Source: Roridomyces roridus (lineage: Eukaryota > Basidiomycota > Agaricomycetes > Agaricales > Mycenaceae). From it: a stretch of DNA of 64,000 nucleotides. Shown here piece after piece: positions 34,370-47,092 of this stretch. The stretch lies in NCBI GenBank assembly GCA_029378245.1, contig JARKIF010000039.1, positions 124,001-188,000 on the forward strand, read 5' to 3'. The translations under genes and the position numbers were made by a program. Every line of letters starts with the position of its first letter. Position 1 is the first letter of the stretch. Below the pieces are notes generated by a model. That model had not been told where the DNA came from, ran no database searches, and worked only from the letters and a program-made list of their open reading frames with translations.

Positions 34370-37300
34370 ATGGCGCCCCACGCCTACGACGTCGCAGAAA
34401 TCCCGCCACCTCGCCATGCCCAGTCAAAGCCCAAGCGCGTCAATCGGATCCTGGGCGACTACACCCTCAGCAAGACCCTCGGTGCAGGCTCCATGGGTAA
34501 AGTAAAGCTCGCGACACACAATGGGACGGGTGAAAAGGTGCTTGCTTTACTCTCTTGCTTTCCCGCCTCCCGACGCCGCTAATCACCGCCCGCACGCCAC
34601 CTAGTTTGCCGTAAAAATACTGCCCCGAGCGCGCCCAACGACTCCAGGCACCAAGGAGGCGACAAAGGAAGCCGGCAAGGAAATTCGCACCCTCCGTGAA
34701 GCAGGCCTCTCCCTCCTCCTCCACCATCCATACATCTGCGGCATGCGCGAGATGATAGTCCACCCAAATCACTATTACATGGTCTTTGACTATGTCAACG
34801 GCGGCCAGCTCCTCGACTTTATCATCGCACACGGCAGACTTCGCGAACGCATCGCCAGAAAGTTTGCGCGGCAGATTGCCTCCGCATTGGACTACTGCCA
34901 CCGCAACAACGTCGTCCACCGGGACCTCAAAATCGAGAACATCCTCATCTCACAGACGGGGAATATCAAAATAATCGACTTTGGGCTATCGAATCTGTAC
35001 AACCCCGCCTCGCTACTCACGACATTCTGCGGCAGCCTCTACTTTGCTGCACCCGAGCTGCTCAACGCCAAACTCTATACCGGACCCGAAGTCGACATCT
35101 GGTCCTTCGGAGTCGTTTTGTATACCCTCTTATGCGGAAAAGTTCCTTTTGAGGACGAAAGTATGCCTGTCCTTCACGCCAAAATCAAGCGCGGGTTGGT
35201 CGAATACCCGGTCTGGCTCAGCGCTGGTGCGTCCCTCGTCCATATAATCTTCTCATCTTACATTTGCTCGTAGAATGCAAACACCTCCTCACCCGAATGC
35301 TTGTTACCAGCCCTTCCCGCCGCGCCCCACTCTCCGAAATCCTGAGCCACCCATGGATGACGCGCGGCTTCTCCAGACCTCCAATGAACCACCTCCCTAC
35401 ACGCGTTCCCTTACGCACACAAGATCTAGACCCCGCCGTGGTCGAGCGGATGGCCGGATTTGACTTTGGCAGCGACGTGGAAGAGGTGATGGAGAGACTG
35501 CGAGATATACTGGAATCCGAGGACTATGCCGCTGCTGTTCTCGCCTACGAGCACCGCGCCAATGGGCATGCCGACGAAGAACCTGCACCTCCACCCCCAT
35601 CCCCATCCCCGATCGACACGGCCAAACGACGTCGCTTCAGCGGGATTGATCTATACCGCCGAATCTTCTCTGCAACGCCCACGCCACAATCTCCAACAGC
35701 CTCTGCGCCGCCCCCGGCACCCTCCCCACGTGACCCAACAGGCGGGTTTCATCCCTTGTTGAGCATGTATTTTCTCGCGAGGGAGAAGTTGGAACGGGAG
35801 AAGGTGTTTGGTGGCGCGGATGTGTTTGCGAGCAGTCAGGTTAGTTTGGCGGTGGTTCCGGATTCGCCGGCACCCAAAGAGGAGGCACGGCCGTTTGAGG
35901 AGATGGAGGCGCAGGCGAGGAGGGGTGTGGAGCCCGAGCCCGGATCGGAGGTCGAGGTCGCGGAAGCTGCGGTCGAGATTCCTGCCATTGTCTCGGCATC
36001 GGCGCCAGAACCGAGCCATGTGCCTGGGCGCGAGCCTGCTGCGAATGGCCATCATGTTGATTTGCAGCAGCCTCGGGAGAAGCTGGTCATTGATACAGCC
36101 ACGCCAGCGAATATGGTCTCGGAGGTTACTGTGCATTCGCCTGTGGCGCAGGCGGAGGCTGTGGAACCAGAACCAGAACCAGAACCTGCGGTCATACCTC
36201 CTCCTCCTTCAACACAACCAGACCCGGTCGTGGACGAGCAAGGGCGTTTACTCGTGGAGAAGGAGAACAAGCCTGACGCTGCCGAATCTGAATCTGCCAC
36301 CAAACCTCAGGGCGACTCTCCATCAAAGCAGCCGCGGGCTCGGAGGAGGGACACGCAGAGCGGTGGGACGACTTTGTTGCGCAAGTTTGGCAGCATGTTG
36401 TTGGGCAAGCACGACGGAGAGGTGACTGGGACTGTGAAGAAGAGGGATGCGTCGAAGAGGATGAGTGTGGTTTATACGCCTCCGGCGACGGCGACGGCGC
36501 CGGCTCCGGTATCGGCTCCGGTGCCGGTGGAGAAGGCCGAGGAGAAGGAGAAGGAGCCGGTTGTGGAGGTTGCTGCTGTTACTCTCGAGAAAGAGGCTGC
36601 TCCAGAGCCAGCACCAGAGTCTTCTGTCGCCCCCGAACCGAGCTCGCCCTCGATAGCCAAGAAGGGCAGCCAGCGGTTTGGTAGTGTACGACGGCGAGCT
36701 GCGACTATCCTTGATTCCAGCACTCGTACCACAGGCCATGAACGGCGGCCCAGTACCAGTGGTGCCGGCGGGACAATCGGCCGGAATCGACGTACGTCAA
36801 TGGTGGGATATGATTCTGCTACCATGCGCAAGGCGGACCGGATGCCTGAGCCTGTACCTGAAAGCGAGCGGACCGAGGAGTTGTCTGAAGGAGCGTTGGA
36901 TGGGCATGGTGATAGCGAGAATGAGCGGTATCCGGAACAGAAGCCAGTCTTCCTCAAGGGTCTGTTCAGTGTCTCGACCACTTCGACAAAGCCCCCTCCG
37001 ATCATCAAGGCGGATATTCGACGGGTGCTGGATCGCATGCAGGTCCGGTATTGGCAGAATAAATCCGGATTCGAGTGTGTCCATGTACCGTCCATTGACG
37101 CTTCCGCACTCGAAGCGTCTTCACCACCGCCACCTCAATCACCGTCACCTCCGGGCTCTCATGCGTTCCCCTCGTCTGGCGAGACGACGGTAGAGCCACC
37201 TCCCACTCCTACCATCACCAAACGCGTTTCCCGGCTTTCGTTCAGTGTCAGGCGTATGAAGAGTTCGGATCAGTACGACTTTACTACTGTCAAGGCGCGG

Positions 37301-37737
37301 AGGGCGTCCCGGCCACTCAGTATGATGGTACCCAACGGGGCGCAACAGCCTCTTGTGGTTCCGGTTCCTGATGCGGCGTCGGTGCAAACCATTGCCAAGC
37401 CTGCGTCTGTCATTTCGGGCAGCTCGAAACTACTTTCGTCTATGGCGTCGGATTTGCAGCACGCCCCGCCGACGAGCCCTCTTGATGACCCACATGCATC
37501 TGGGGAGCTCGACCGCCAGGCCTTTGAAAGCATGTCGCATAATGCGTTGAGTGTCCGGTTTGAGATTAATATTGTAAAAGTGAGTGTGCCTTTTGATCTA
37601 ATGGACTGGGGGCTAATTATTGAGTCTGGTAGGTACCTCTACTGCCTTTACACGGCATTCAATTCCGACGCTCTGGTGGCGACGGCTGGCAATACCAGAT
37701 GCTCGCGCGTCGAGTGCTTACCGAGCTCAAGTTATGA
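34370..37737 (+). CDS. KIN1/MARK-like protein kinase, copy 2
   Basis: Four exons, 1066 residues. Introns: 34538-34604, 35227-35273, 37580-37632. The kinase domain is nearly the same as copy 1 ([55 protein letters not shown]). A Pro/Glu-rich disordered middle follows, then a C-terminal KA1-like domain ([26 protein letters not shown] end). Three introns sit at the same places as in copy 1; copy 1 has one more, in the GLFS/VST segment, so an intron was gained or lost after duplication. Start at the ATG (CCCATGG) at 34370. Expected role as for copy 1: cell polarity, secretion or septation. Catalytic residues are intact. Confidence 0.92.
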
Positions 37738-38380
37738 CTGCATCTACTCTTAACTACTTATTCTTATTTTCGACCACGCTTTTCGAATCCCTCACGCATC
37801 ATCACTCTCAATCTCTCTCGCATGTTCGTCCTCATCACTGCATCCATCTACTTTGTTTTCCGGGATTTTTTACATCCTATTTATATAGTAGCCAATAGCT
37901 CTTTTCGTATGTCCATGCATGTCCCTTTTACTCGAGAGTTCGAGAGAGAGTATGCACGGCTTTGCGAGAGGCCAGGAAGCGCCGCATCATTCTCCATAGC
38001 CGCCATCAGAAAATCTTGCCTCAGTTACATCAGCGCCTCGGAGGATGCGCCTCGTCTTCTTCCAACTCCGCCGAACACAATTGAAGGCACTCCTCCCGTG
38101 GCACCGGCAGATGAGTCTTAGTCGACAAGCAAAGGCGCGAGACCGCGAAGCAGTGCTCTCCCATTACGAGCCGGGTCAGAGCCTTACCCTGGGCTGGCCT
38201 CTGCAGATCTGCAAAGTACCTTGGTCCCGGCGACGGTTCTAATCCTGGACTGGCGGAAGAACATCAAAACAAAGCCCTTCATGGGTTTCTCGGCGCTGTT
38301 CTTGACAACGATCTCAACGCTGGCGTTACAATTCAATTGCTCTCCTGTCTCGGAGTCCTGAGGCCTGATGAATTACCTTC
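37738..38380. other. intergenic
   Basis: No supported gene. It contains the terminator region of kinase copy 2 and the promoter of the next gene on the same strand. Confidence 0.4.
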
Positions 38381-39947
38381 ATGATCTTTCGCGCTCTCAA
38401 CGTTGCGGGCATACTCGTTCCAGTGGCCCTAGTCCTCCTATGGCCTCCACTATCCACCTATGAATTCAGCCCCAGGCGGGTCATACATTCGTCGGACACA
38501 GCAGTCCTCTTGGCCTCTTTTTGGATCTGCCCAGCATCCATCCACGCTTTTCTATCTCGCCTAGTTCAAGCGGCCATCATCTCCCGAGCCCAAAATCTCG
38601 TCGTCGCATATGCCTACGCCCTATGGCTCGTCATCGCTAGCGTACGCACGCTAACGGGTTACCTGCTGACGCGGTCAGTGGGCTGGGCGTTCCCCGCCCT
38701 TTTCTCCCACTCTGCGTTGTACGAGAGTGCTTCAGGCTTTGGGCCTTCGTTATTGGCGTTGCTGGTACTCAACGGGGTGCAGGAACTCCCCAATCGTCTC
38801 GAACCCCTGTTCGTGGGCGCCATTTGCGCTGCGTTGACCTGGCTGGAGGACGCCCCGTGGACGTACGCCATTGCTACATTGGTAGTCGTTCCCATATCCC
38901 TCGTTCAACCCTTCTTCCTCCATCCGACAACAACCACTCAATTCCTCCTCCCCATATCGGAAAAGACACAAAGCCGGACGACAACACGCGCTCGCCATGC
39001 GGCGATACGTGTCCTGGCTTGTCTTGTAGTCGTTGTAGCTCCCCAATGGCTACCAACTCCCAGCGCACCTACTCCCACATTCCCGACATTCCCCAATCCA
39101 CTCCTTGACATTGTCGTCCTATCATACCCACGTCCACACGACGACCCCACTTCATCCCTCCTCAACACCACCCTCGCCTCCCTCATCCCACTCGCTGCCT
39201 TCCCAGGGATAGCCATATCCGTATTCACTCACGCCAACATCAAATCCCATCCATCCTTTCTCGCAGCCCAATCGCACTTTGGGCGTCAAGTCGAATTTTA
39301 CGCCGATACAGACGTGCATGTGGATGCAGCCGCGGGGCAATATTTACATGCTGGCGAGGCGTTGAGGTGGGCAGCGGACACCAGGAAAGCCGAGTGGGTT
39401 ATGCTTTTAGAGGATGATTTCCCGCTTTGTGGGGAAAAGGCGAGGAGGGATCTTGCGCGTGTGATGCAGGAACTTGAGCGGGGGCGGCATGAGGATCAAG
39501 AGTTTTTGGAGAGAAGGGGCGCGTTTATTGGGACTGGTGGAAGGTGGTTTTTGCATTCAAATATAGATAACCTACTAAATTTTCTCTAGTGGTCTGATAT
39601 TCCACCGCACCCTCCTCCCTATCGTGTCGACCACCCTGCATCTACATGCATCAACTACTTCTACGCTACCCGTGGACGTCGTCCGACGTCCCGCAGATCT
39701 CGTCATGCAGGACTGCCTGCTGGGCACGGACCCGCTCTGCCCACGACGCGCCGAAGTGATGAAGATGCACCACGCGGGGCGAGTAGCCCCCGGCGGCAAC
39801 TTGGTCATCACTTCCCGCATGATTATCGACCACATCGGCGCAGTCAGCTCGACGGCGGCGAATCGTCGTTATGGGCAAGATCAGTGGAGGTGCGGGTGGA
39901 GGCATCCGTTTCATGGTATGGACGAGGTGGACGTCGTAGTTGTGTAA
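38381..39947 (+). CDS. membrane protein with glycosyltransferase-like domain
   Basis: Two exons, intron 39544-39589, 506 residues. The first ~200 residues hold several hydrophobic spans (VAGILVPVALVLLW, VVAYAYALWLVIASV, a GFGPSLLALLVL segment) and end at a further span near residue 220. A globular, probably lumenal part follows with LDIVVLSYPRP, AEWVMLLEDDFPLC (an acidic D-D motif as in sugar-nucleotide enzymes), IGTGGSGLIFHR and DLVMQDCLLG. This looks like a GT-A type glycosyltransferase, but I cannot assign a CAZy family. It could act in Golgi or ER glycan synthesis. The last 40 codons lie in a tandemly duplicated 256-bp unit, so a second, untranslated copy of its end lies downstream. Confidence 0.72.
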
Positions 39948-40337
39948 GTTAGTATTTAAATAATGTATAGTAAAGGGAATCCCTCTACTCCTCCTCAAAC
40001 CACTCCAGGTTCTCCAAGCACACAGGATAAACATCCACCCGGCTGCGTTTTCCTAACCAAGTATCCAAATGCCCATATCCTTCGACCACATCGGCGCTGT
40101 CGGCTCGACGGCGGCGAATCGTCGTTATGGGCAGGATCAGTGGAGGTGCGGGTGGAGGCATCCGTTTCATGGTATGGACGAGGTGGATGTCGTAGTTGTG
40201 TAAGTTAAGTCTTTAAATAATGTATAGTAAGGGATTCCGGCTACTCCTCCTCAAACCACTCGAGGTTCTCCAAGCACACAGGATAAACATCCACCTGGCT
40301 GCGTTTTCCCATCCAAGTATCCAAATGCCCATATCCT
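39826..40337. repeat. 256-bp tandem duplication of two convergent gene ends
   Basis: Copy 1 is about 39826-40081 and copy 2 about 40082-40337, with constant offset 256 (TGGAGGTGCGG at 39885 and 40141; stop TAA at 39945 and 40201; CTACTCCTCC at 39985 and 40241). Each copy carries the last ~40 codons of the glycosyltransferase-like gene on the plus strand and the last ~33 codons of the GMC-hydrolase gene on the minus strand. The used stops are at 39947 (+) and 40241 (-). Confidence 0.93.
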
Positions 40338-43300
40338 TCCACCACCACGCGTCTGTAAAGCCCGTCCCCAAAACGCTCCCGCATGAAGTCATAGCACAAG
40401 CTCGTGCTCACAGGGCTGAACACCACGTTATCTCCTCCGCTCAAAAACGTCATCTTGACACCACCCAGCCGCTTGACGTTTTCGTCAGTAAGAAGATCCC
40501 GCTCGGCATCATCCAAGTCTTGCCCGACATGCCCTGTACGCATCAGATGCGTGAGCATCCCCATATGAATTCCACCGAAAAAGTTGCCCAGATGCGCGTG
40601 GGTAGCATGCGTCAGATTGTCGTGGTTCCACAAACGCCCAAATATGAGCGAGCAGCGGTGACATACGGTCGATGTGCAGTGTTCGGCGCGGGAGCCGACT
40701 GGGTAGAACCGAAGGACTTGGTCGATGAGGAATTGAAATAGGGAGGGCCCCGTCGGGGTGCTGATGATGGGATACCAAGGACCAGCGAAGAACTTGTATA
40801 CATTCGGCAGAATCGAAGTATTCGCCTTGATCCCATTGAACTTGCCAAACCGCTGCTTGAAGAAAATCTGGCTCGCAAGCAATCCCTGAATCCAATCCAC
40901 AGGAATATTCCCATCCAGCAACGCCATCGAAGTCGACATGGAGCCGACGCAATGGCAGATGACCAAAACCTTCTTGCCCGATTCCTCCTCGCGCACATAC
41001 TTGAACGCTGCCTCCACATCCAATCTCGCATCAAACGCAGTATCTCCCTTCATCGCCGTTCGTGTCCGTCCATAACGCAGTGTAGGAATGTACACCGTAT
41101 ACCCCTGCCCGGTGAAATACTCCACCGCATTCTCCGGAATCGTAGGCAACGAAAAGATGCTATCGTCCACCGAGGCTCCCGGGATCATAAGCAGGGGATA
41201 TTTCCTCTGCTTCGCGCCTTTAAGCGGATCCCAGACCTTGATTTGGATCTGCACGCCATCTCGCGCAGTAAGAATGCTCGTTCTGGCCGGAGGTGTCTTG
41301 GTTAGATACCCGCTGTGGCTCAGATCCGGGTACTCCAACCGCGACAAAGGAGCCAAGAAAAAGCTGGCCACGGCCCTCGCAAAGAACGAGGTAAACTGGA
41401 ACAAGGGTCTGACACTCAAGACCTTGTCCGAAGCGCGTAAAGTTAACAACTCTTCCGCAAAGTTCCTCCACGAAAGGCGCAGTCGTCCCCGCCCAACTAC
41501 CGTCTTGCCATCGGCGCGGAGTATCGTAGTATAAAGCGCCGTTGTAGCCCGCCAAACGGCAACAGGGGAAAATGCCAGACTCGAGTCCAACTGCTTGTAC
41601 GCCTTGAGGAGGTACGTTTCTCCACTCGTACTGAGCAGCGTGAGATCGTATATGAGTCTGGCGCCATCCGAAACGTCCTCGTCGATGGTGAAGAATTGGA
41701 CTCTTCCACCTCGTAAAACTAGCATTGGGTCCGGCGACAAGGCCCCGCATGAAACCGTGCCCGTCACTGAACAGAGGTGGTCTGGGCCTTTTATCACTAT
41801 TGAAACTTCATTCAGTGTCGAATCCATTCGAGAGGAAAATACTCACAATCATCTGTACTGGCCGCCGTCACACCAACGTAGACTTCCATGGCGCTCGCAG
41901 CTCCCTTGCCCGCGCTCGCCGCCAGTACATAATCGCTGATATCATCCCCGATGTGTATGTGCCCTCCCATAATCTCTGTAAAGTAAAATGCTCCCTCTGG
42001 GACCACCGAGCTTGCATAGGTCAAGCTCGAGGAGAACTTGGGCCGCCCGAAGAGATCCAACCGCCCATTCTTTGATTCGTCAAAAGTCATGCCCCGCTGT
42101 TTCGCAATTTGGTCAACAGACCGCTCCGCAAGCGCAGTGATGGTAGCGAACGGGTTGACACCTAAACCAAATCAGCACAAAATTCGCAAAGGAACACAAA
42201 ACAAGGCTCACCGAGGGCAGTCGGTACAACAGAACCGTCAACACAGATAATCCCCTCATGCACTTCCTCTCCATCTCCCACAAAAACTTGACCCATATGA
42301 TTCGTCCCGCCATTCCGCCCGGTCCCGTCCGAGCTCAAAATGGCTCCACCGAGCGGATGGACGGTAATCTCCTCTTGCTGGTTAAAAGCTACAAACCGGT
42401 CAAATACAGTTTTTGAGGGAATCAAATATTACTCGCCAGCAAAAAACGGCGATCCGACCATTGTTCCCCCGACTGCCCCCGTCGCGTTGGTGAGAACTTG
42501 ATTCAATTTACTGACATGCTCCGTCCGTCCAACCCCGAGAAACTGGAGGTATGACTTGTCCCCCTGCATTGTAATGAGCCCCTCGTTGCTGTCGTGCGAC
42601 ATGATGAGGTACGTCTGCGTGCGTTGGATACTGCCACTCTTTGCGTATGCCCCGCCGAATCGCGATTGCAATGCAGATATAATGTGTCGAGGACTGTATT
42701 TGCGCGCAGCTGGAAGTGCCTCGAGCATTGTTTGGAAGAGAGGCGCGATAGCTTGCGGTACGGCGCCTTCCTCGATCACATATCCATCGAGGACATTGGG
42801 AGACGTCTCTGGACCCCGATTGTCGATGACGCCAGTGATTGTGGGACCGCAGGGGTTTGAGGGTGAAGGGTGTTCACTCCCAATACCGTTTACAATGTCG
42901 TCTGTATTGTAGCCTGGCAAAGCAGAAAATTGGTCAGAGAGCGGTCAACTTGTAATAATGATAGCGTACCGAAAGCGAGAATATCACCGTTCCCGGAGAC
43001 CTTCTGACCCACGAGGCGTGACATCTGTAGACCGTGCGCCTTGGAACGGAGCAGGATCTCCGTTGTTGCCAACGCGCCAGCACCAAGAAAACACAGCTCT
43101 TTCTACATCCGGGTCAGAAATTGCGGCAAAGGAAAATATATCGCGACTTACTGCCCGCACCCACATGAGCGTGCTATAGAAATCGTCCTTGAACGCGTCC
43201 CTGCCATCGCCGTGCCACGCGAAGAAAACAATGTACCCAGACGAATTTGGGTCCTTCCGCACATAGCGTACTTCGCACTCGCAAAAGATTTCGGCTCCCC

Positions 43301-44222
43301 TGTTCCATGCGTCGGGTAGGTAGTTCATTAGCGTAGAGTGTTTGGAGCCATCGTTAATTCTTGGGCAGTTAGTCGCGATATATTTCCTTTCACGCAATTT
43401 CTCACCCCGTACAATCCTGCCCCGATCCCGTAGACGCATGCATCTGGACGCCAGCGTTGTTCAGTCCTTCGTGGAAAAAGGTCGTTTGAGGTGGGCGATA
43501 AAAGTTGTGCTTGAAACCGAGTAATTCGGCCTGTTTCTCCAACACCTGGAGTTTCTTGAGCGCCGGGTAATCTTGGGGATAGGGTGTCGGCTGGAGCATC
43601 TCTGCTGCGCGGGCATAGTCTGCAATCCAGATTAGCCTTACAAAAAAGAAGAGAAAAGAGGCGTATTACTCACATGGATCGAGACAAGCAGGGTCTTGCC
43701 TGATCTCGGCGGGCCACTCGCTCAGCTGGAGCGTGCGTTTGTCGGCATGGAGGAAAATATTCGCGTTAAGAAGGGAAGTTCCACCCAAACCTATTTCAAT
43801 CAGCCGGTGTCGTGCGTACACGAGAAGAATGTGCCCACCATTCCCAACGAACGCGTTCTGCCCTTCACCCAGAATGAGATGATACAGCCCAGTGGATTTG
43901 CCGAACTGGACATCCTCAAGGGGACCGCTGAATTTCCCAGCATTGCCAGAGATATGCACCTCTGTTGCTGTCGTCTTCAAGTCACTAGGAAACTCTCCAG
44001 CTGAAGAAACAGTGAGCTGCATATCGCACGCGAACAGAAAGACGACGCACGCCAACGTTCCTTGCCAAGTTCCAGCAGGGCGACACTCTTTCCAGCTCGC
44101 GCCATCCTACTGGCTGCAACTCCCCCACCATACCCAGAGCCCACGACTACAACGTCGTACTCTGGCTGCATCATGGAGACCGGCCTACTCAGCCTCGGGA
44201 ATTTTTTCTCATCCAGCTTCAT
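40241..44222 (-). CDS. GMC oxidoreductase-alpha/beta hydrolase fusion, copy B
   Basis: Ten exons, 1176 residues. Introns: 44001-44050, 43791-43838, 43620-43673, 43360-43405, 43103-43151, 42914-42969, 42389-42436 (GC-AG), 42162-42211, 41797-41846. Motifs match copy A: VVVGSGYGGGVAASRMARAG, TGSGQDCTG, HPLGGAILSSDG, VNPFATITALAER, then hydrolase motifs ICHCVGSM, SGGDNVVF and EGYGHLDTW. Intron positions are partly shared with copy A. B has two introns that A lacks (43360 and 41797), and A has two in the hydrolase part that B lacks, so the copies are old and not a recent duplication. Orientation is opposite to A, 18 kb away. As in A, the nucleophile place holds Cys. Substrate unknown. Confidence 0.87.
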
Positions 44223-44788
44223 GGTGTCCTGAGAGAATGCGAGGTGTACGGGGTAACGCCATTGCGGTGATAGCCAAGCTTTTAAACGGGCGCTGTATGA
44301 ATAGATACACCGAGTAGACCAGAGTATGTAGTTGCAGACAAGGGCGATCACTTAACCCCGAAAGGTATCCCCATGTTTTGCCCATGTTCGTCTCACACAG
44401 GTACAGCAAGTCCCTGCACTCAGTACTTGTCTATCCGCGCCATTCAAATTTCGAGCGCTCTAAGGGCTATGAATTAAAGCACCTCCCTGCCAAACGTTGT
44501 CGAAAGATATTTCCGAGCCGTTTCCGAGCGCTCAATCTCTGAATGAAGGTTCTGGACCTCTTTCGTTGCGAATAGGAAACGGTTTACCCAAGGTGGGCCA
44601 TCCCGATATCTTTGCGGGATGATGTCGTAGACTCGTAGACTCAAGCGGCGGCGAAATGATATGGCACAACGATTGTATTGTCATGAATGCAGATTGCCAA
44701 ATTTACCCTGTCCTGTCTCCCTGCAATCGTGTCAATGGGCGCGACACGGTGACAGTGAGAATGTTTCTTACCCGATGTGCAAATACCA
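44223..44788. other. intergenic
   Basis: Promoter region of GMC-hydrolase copy B and 3' side of the first AIM9-like gene. TTTAAAAG on the minus strand near 44278-44285 could be a weak TATA element for copy B. No gene seen. Confidence 0.4.
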
Positions 44789-46579
44789 TTATTCCTCTTC
44801 CTCAAAGTCGTCCCAAGGCCAGCACCTGGAGAGCTTAGAAGCCTGGAAACCTCTGGCAGCCGCCATCTTGTTAATCTTCTTGACCGCCATACCCATCTCC
44901 AAAGCCTTCTCATAGTCTTCCGCACTGCGCACCAAGTTATCCCCGGTCGCTCCAACAACGTGCTGCAAGCCCTGCACCAGTTTCGCCGCATCCAAATACT
45001 CCTGCGCGAGTAACCTCGTATCCTGCACGACCTCCAAATCAAACAAGATAGGGCAAGGTCCAGGCTCGCGACCTCCTCCGTCGATTTCGTTCATCCTGGA
45101 CCACGATGCCGCCACCGTCACCAGCGCACCCCGCAAGTTGAATGGAAAACCCCGCCACGGCTCCCCGGCGAAATTGAAAAGCTGGCGACGATCCCTGGTC
45201 ATCTCATCTGCCACACAGCGATGATGCGCTGGATTGTGCTCCTCCACCTCTCTGAGATAATGATAATTCATGAGGCGGCGTTGGTACAAATCTCTGTCCG
45301 CCTTTTGATGGTTCGCGCACTGGCAATTGTCGACATTTTCCGGCAACGTGGGCCGCGAGGATTCCTCGGATTTCTCAGATTCGTAGGGCAACTGACTGAG
45401 AAGAAAGGCAGGGAGGATCGCGGTGTGACGCCAACCGATTAGAGCAACAATGCTTGAGATTCCGTCGGAGGAGCGCGAGACGATGATATTCTCCGCTTGG
45501 ATTTGCGGGTGGCGAATTGTGAAACGGGAGAGGGCAAGGTCTGTGGGAATGAGATGTGGCGCGATGCGGATATAGTCGTGCAGAGTTTCGATGTGCTCGG
45601 ATGGCTGCTGCTCCTGGAGATTGTAGATGATCCTAGCAACAGGGTCCGATGGCACCTGAGGACGTCCGAACTGGGTGAGGTACGCCCACTCTTTCTCGGC
45701 CGGTCGTGACAACGCCTCTTGAACGTCTTTGTCTAAATGCATGCATAAGCAGGAAGCCGACAAGAAGTGAGCCTGAGCAGCTCACAAGGGCCGCGGTTCA
45801 CGTCCATCTCGGATCTCTTGCCAAACCACATTTGCGACCGTGTATCTGGGCCGACGCAGAAACAGGGATCATCGTCTAATGGGGTGTGCGGCGCGTCGGC
45901 CTTCTCCATATCTTCGGTGTAGTACAAGGCGCCGCCGGCGGGGAAGCGAATGGACATCATCTTTTTCTCCAGTTGAACAAGCTGGCGTGCGATGGAGATG
46001 GTATCTGGTTCGTCCAAGTCAAACCATTGATCGACGAGTGTGGTACCACCAATGGATTCCGTGAAGATGTACTCTGTCCCAGCGGCATTGTTTGCGTCTG
46101 CAGAGTATCCGTAGACCTCAGGTATCGGTATCCCGTGGGATCGCAAGAACGCCATTGTAGCCGCCTCGCTGGCGACACCAAAGTACCTGGGAATCGTGCA
46201 TTTATACGGAATGTGGGCCACCATCTTGAAGCCGTCGCGCATCGTAATGAGAATTTCCCGATTGTAGTCACCCTCGGCGAGTTTCTCCATGTAGGCTACA
46301 TCGTCGGGGCTGCGATTGACGCTCTGCGCTGCCAGTCGACCGAGCTCCGCGACATCGAAGACAACCTTGCGCTCGGCGAGACGAAGGGATTCGTTTACGC
46401 TTCAGACTATGAGGCAGAGTCGCTGGATAAAGGAAAGAGACCTACAGCCATCTCCCAGAAGTGTATTCGAAAAGGTCTTGATTGCGAAGGTGTGCTGAGA
46501 GGGAGAACGAACGGCGTGTCGAGACACGCGTCAAAGAGCGCGAAAAAGAGTAAGAAAGGAGGCGCCAGGGTGGATGCAT
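44789..46579 (-). CDS. AIM9-like mitochondrial protein of phosphotransferase family, copy 1
   Basis: Three exons, introns 46400-46445 and 45733-45785, 563 residues. The N-terminus is a typical mitochondrial presequence rich in Arg and Ser (MHPPWRLLSYSFSRSLTRVS). The family signature DLFEYTSGRWLVNE follows, then KLAEGDYNREILITMRDG and HIPYKCTIPRYFGVASEAAT, as in fungal APH/AIM9 proteins. The catalytic loop, usually H-x-D-x-x-x-x-N, reads HPQIQAEN (Asp to Gln). The later metal-binding D-W reads IGWRHT (Asp to Gly). The fold is kept but both acidic catalytic residues are lost, so it is probably not an active kinase. It is the most derived of three tandem copies. Confidence 0.83.
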
Positions 46580-47092
46580 GTCGAGGTAGAAGAAGAGCCT
46601 GCTCCTGCACGGTGACGAAAGTTTCAAAGAGGCAAACCCGACGCGACTCGGCCCGGACATGATCCGATCAATGATTCCGCGTTTTTCCTCTTCCCTCATT
46701 CAGAGTAAACACTGGAGGTTTTCGGATTGTTCTCTGTTATTCATGCAATAATCTGAGGCCTACTGAAGTACATTCACAAATATACTAATTCTCACAAAGG
46801 CTGGAAGCATAAGTTATTACTCGTACTTTGCTCGCAGTACGACGTACGTACTGCTGATCGATGCTTTCGGAGTGTAAATGCATGGCAAGCGAGACAAAAA
46901 CTTGGGAGTGCGGTGACGAACGCAGCCCATCGGATACGCCTGCGACTGACTGTGCCGCGAGAAGATGCAGATGGCCAACCAAGTTGACGCTGTCTTGTCA
47001 CGCACGCTACAGTTGTACTACGCGCGACCGTGACAAGGTCTTCCTGGGCGGTGTTATTCAGGTATCTCACGAGCCGACACTGAGAATGCTTC
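46580..47092. other. spacer between AIM9-like copies 1 and 2
   Basis: Upstream region of copy 1 and 3' region of copy 2. It resembles the copy 2-copy 3 spacer near the start codon side, as expected from tandem duplication. No gene seen. Confidence 0.4.

Noticed and set aside
35651..36739. overlapping minus- and plus-strand frames in kinase copy 2
   Set aside because: Arg-rich shadows of the Pro/Glu-rich kinase middle region.
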